Source: CAZGSG01 sp964528095 (lineage in GTDB: Bacteria; Bacteroidota; Bacteroidia; Chitinophagales; Chitinophagaceae). From it: 7,830 nt of DNA. A program made the position numbers and the translations under genes. The notes beneath the pieces were generated by a model. That model saw only the letters and a list, made by a program, of their open reading frames with translations, was not told the origin of the DNA and did not search any database. Numbering within the stretch: position 1 is the first letter of the stretch; every line of letters begins with the position of its first letter. Where the stretch lies: contig CAZGSG010000271.1 of assembly GCA_964528095.1 (NCBI GenBank), forward strand, positions 1-7,830, read 5' to 3'. Shown one piece after another: positions 6,282 through 7,830 of this stretch.

Positions 6282-7193
6282 TTAGTTGCCTGCAGGAAGA
6301 AAACCATTTTTTTTCAACCAGTCATGACACAGGGAAAACCAGCTATTCTTTATGTCGTTATCGTATATCCCAAATCCATGACCACCTGTCTGCGGGATAT
6401 GCATTTCTCCGGGAACCTTGGCTTTCAGCATCGCGTCAAAAAATTGAAGGCTGTTTTTTACAGGGATAACATCATCATCAGCAGCATGGACCAAAAATGT
6501 AGGTGGAGTATTGCTGCTCACATGCCTGTTGGTGCTGTATAGATTTAATGCTTTTGCAGAAGCCGCTTTACCTATCAGGTTTTCCCGGGTCCGGGATATA
6601 AGCGGGTCATAAATAATTACCGGGTAAAGTAAAATCATAAAATCCGGCCTCAGCGAGGTATTCTCTTTATTTTCAATAACCACCCTCTTTAATTGCGTGC
6701 CTGCTGTTGATACCAGGTGACCGCCCGCCGATAAGCCCATCATACCTATTTTGCCTGGGTTTATATTCCATTCCGCCGCTCTTTCACGTACCGTTTTAAT
6801 GGCAGTTTGCGCATCCTGTAATGGGCCAATTGTTTTATCTATCATGATCTTATCGCTTGGCAAACGATACTTCACTACAAAAGATGCTACTCCCATCGCG
6901 TTAAATGCTTTGGCGATCTCAATACATTTTTTTGGAGCAAGTACAAAATAGCCACCGCCTGCAAATAGGATAACTGCCGTTCCATTGGCCTTGCTTTTCT
7001 CCGGGAAATAAGCTGCTATCGTGGGGATACTCACATTTTCGATCAAGCCGGCACTATCGGTTTGTTCTATATAATCGGCTGGAGTTTTTTTTGCATTTGG
7101 AATCTTGTCCTGGTAGAGCGGAATAACGAGGTCCTGTGCATGGCAAAAAAAAGCGATACAGGTATAAAAGATAAAAATGGCTGCTTGCTTCAC
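6282..7193 (-). CDS. Secreted alpha/beta-hydrolase, esterase/lipase family
   Basis: A 303-residue serine hydrolase of the BD-FAE / acetyl-esterase-like group. A signal peptide (residues 1-20, ending CHAQ) points to the periplasm or outside. The oxyanion-hole segment is FAGGGYF (77-83), the nucleophile is Ser155 in GLSAGG (153-158), the acid lies in HAADDDVIP (Asp239-241) and the catalytic His is His272 in GGHGFG. The triad is complete and length is normal. Relatives hydrolyse short acyl esters, some on plant polysaccharides; the substrate here is not determined. The start is GTG (7191-7193): in the same frame a TAA lies seven codons upstream with no ATG between, so this is the best start and fits the signal peptide. 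It is the first gene of a probable three-gene operon. Confidence 0.9.
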   Translation of the reverse strand: MKQAAIFIFYTCIAFFCHAQDLVIPLYQDKIPNAKKTPADYIEQTDSAGLIENVSIPTIAAYFPEKSKANGTAVILFAGGGYFVLAPKKCIEIAKAFNAMGVASFVVKYRLPSDKIMIDKTIGPLQDAQTAIKTVRERAAEWNINPGKIGMMGLSAGGHLVSTAGTQLKRVVIENKENTSLRPDFMILLYPVIIYDPLISRTRENLIGKAASAKALNLYSTNRHVSSNTPPTFLVHAADDDVIPVKNSLQFFDAMLKAKVPGEMHIPQTGGHGFGIYDNDIKNSWFSLCHDWLKKNGFLPAGN

Positions 7194-7201
7194 GGTGATA
7201 G

Positions 7202-7217
7202 AATTAATTGATTAATT
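7202..7217. promoter_or_regulatory. AT-rich interrupted palindrome next to the esterase GTG
   Basis: AATTAAT (7202-7208) and ATTAATT (7211-7217) are perfect inverted complements separated by TG, lying 8 nt upstream of the GTG start of the esterase gene. It could be an operator or a leader hairpin over the ribosome-binding region. The low-complexity composition makes a chance palindrome quite possible. Confidence 0.25.
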
Positions 7218-7227
7218 AGTAGAAGCC

Positions 7228-7440
7228 ATCTCAAAAGTGTTTTTTAAGGGTCATGTCGCAGCTGGTTATTCACGTAGTGGAAATGCTACTTAACTCAATC
7301 CTATGCAAATAGCTAAAGACTGTCTTGCTTATTTCCGCTGTTAGCCCCTTTGAAATCTATATCGAAATACATGAGCTATAAATCATTTCGACAACCCACT
7401 GATAAGACAGGGCCATTTAATGAAGAAATACTTTTGAGAT
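7228..7440. repeat. Long-spaced inverted repeat, possible relic of a mobile element
   Basis: ATCTCAAAAGT (7228-7238) recurs as its exact reverse complement ACTTTTGAGAT (7430-7440). Extending inward to 7242 and 7426 gives 14 of 15 matches. The ends, with TCTCAAAAGT and an adjoining T-run, resemble terminal inverted repeats of some Bacteroidota transposons as I remember them. The roughly 213-bp interior encodes no transposase and no target-site duplication is evident, so a MITE-like or decayed element is only a suggestion. Confidence 0.35.
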
Positions 7441-7497
7441 AAATTCTGATCAAAATTATCCGATCACGGTGTCTGTATATGTGCAGGAATGCTCAAT

Positions 7498-7830
7498 TTA
7501 AGAATGCATTTTCCTGAAAATTAAAGGCTGAACACCATAAGCTGATTTAAAAGCCCTGCAAAAAGCGCTGACATTTTCAAACCCGCAGGCCCAGGTTATT
7601 TCATGTACCGGGCTATCGGTATTTTTAAGCAGGTCCACAGCCTGGTTAAGTCTTATTTGAATCAGGTACTGATATGGTGTAACCTTAAAAACTGATTTGA
7701 ATTGCCTGATGAGTTGAGAAACGGATAAACAGGAAGTATTACTAAGGACTTTCAGGTCCAGTTGCTCCATAAAGGTTGAATGAAGAAAATCCCTGGCTAT
7801 ACACAAACGTTTGAAGATTTCGATTTTTGA
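7498..7830 (-). CDS. AraC-family transcriptional regulator, C-terminal part (5' end outside window)
   Basis: The frame is open from the right edge to TAA at 7498-7500, giving 110 residues of an AraC/XylS DNA-binding domain. The first helix-turn-helix runs through LKVLSNTSCLSVSQLIRQFK, the linker helix is the YQYLIQIRLNQAVDLL stretch, and the second helix-turn-helix is VHEITWACGFENVSAFCRAFKSAYGV, closing with QPLIFRK where the family consensus has SPxxxRK. A TTG at 7804-7806 could be taken for a start, but coding continues upstream of it (KIEIFKRL), so the true start and any ligand-binding N-terminal domain lie beyond 7830. It is on the same strand as and upstream of the esterase operon and could control it; this is inferred from position only. 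Confidence 0.9.
   Translation of the reverse strand, partial: SKIEIFKRLCIARDFLHSTFMEQLDLKVLSNTSCLSVSQLIRQFKSVFKVTPYQYLIQIRLNQAVDLLKNTDSPVHEITWACGFENVSAFCRAFKSAYGVQPLIFRKMHS

Larger units (their letters stand above)
7194..7497. other. 304-nt intergenic region between AraC regulator and esterase
   Basis: No convincing gene is visible on either strand. It should hold the 3' end of the AraC gene and the promoter of the esterase operon, both on the minus strand. It contains an AT-rich interrupted palindrome beside the esterase start and a widely spaced inverted repeat (7228-7242 and 7426-7440). Octamers matching the Bacteroidota -7 element TAnnTTTG occur but none has a TTTG at the expected -33 distance, so no promoter is called. 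Confidence 0.6.

Noticed and set aside
7429..7459. TACTTTTG (7429-7436, +) and TAATTTTG (7459-7452, -) as promoter -7 elements
   Set aside because: Both match the octamer, but neither has a -33 TTTG. The first points toward a region without a plus-strand gene, and the second is over 250 nt from the esterase start.

Overview
The window looks like ordinary chromosomal DNA of a member of the Bacteroidota, probably of Chitinophagaceae type. This is inferred from protein style (MnmH, DUF885 lipoprotein, EF-hand/LRR secreted protein), moderate GC, long AT-rich gaps and the absence of clear Shine-Dalgarno sites. No rRNA, tRNA, CRISPR array or complete insertion sequence was seen.

Left part (1-2245, + strand): a two-gene selenium operon. 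mnmH (tRNA 2-selenouridine synthase, 153-1180) is followed after 15 nt by selD (selenide, water dikinase, 1196-2245). SelD makes selenophosphate and MnmH uses it to convert 2-thiouridine to 2-selenouridine at the wobble position of tRNA-Lys, tRNA-Glu and tRNA-Gln. mnmH cannot be read in one frame. Its rhodanese N-terminus is in one frame and the catalytic Cys plus P-loop domain are in the -1 frame. The junction falls exactly on an eight-A run that forms the slippery heptamer A AAA AAA, followed at once by an in-frame TAG. It is either a one-base deletion or sequencing error, or a -1 slippage site that could respond to the enzyme's own tRNA substrates.

Middle (2246-4853): a secreted DUF885 lipoprotein (2645-4462, + strand) is flanked on each side by two copies of a structured repeat. 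All four copies have the same orientation, and within each pair the spacing is 146 bp. Each copy has two arms (10 bp in the best copies) that can pair across a conserved 42-43 nt loop, with matched changes in both arms. The repeats fill both intergenic gaps and are the least explained structure in the window.

Right part (4854-7830, - strand): a probable three-gene unit for exported proteins, transcribed right to left. It holds an alpha/beta-hydrolase esterase (GTG start), a small beta-sandwich secreted protein and an EF-hand plus leucine-rich-repeat protein. A 304-nt gap carrying a long-range inverted repeat separates it from the C-terminal end of an AraC-family regulator that runs off the right edge.
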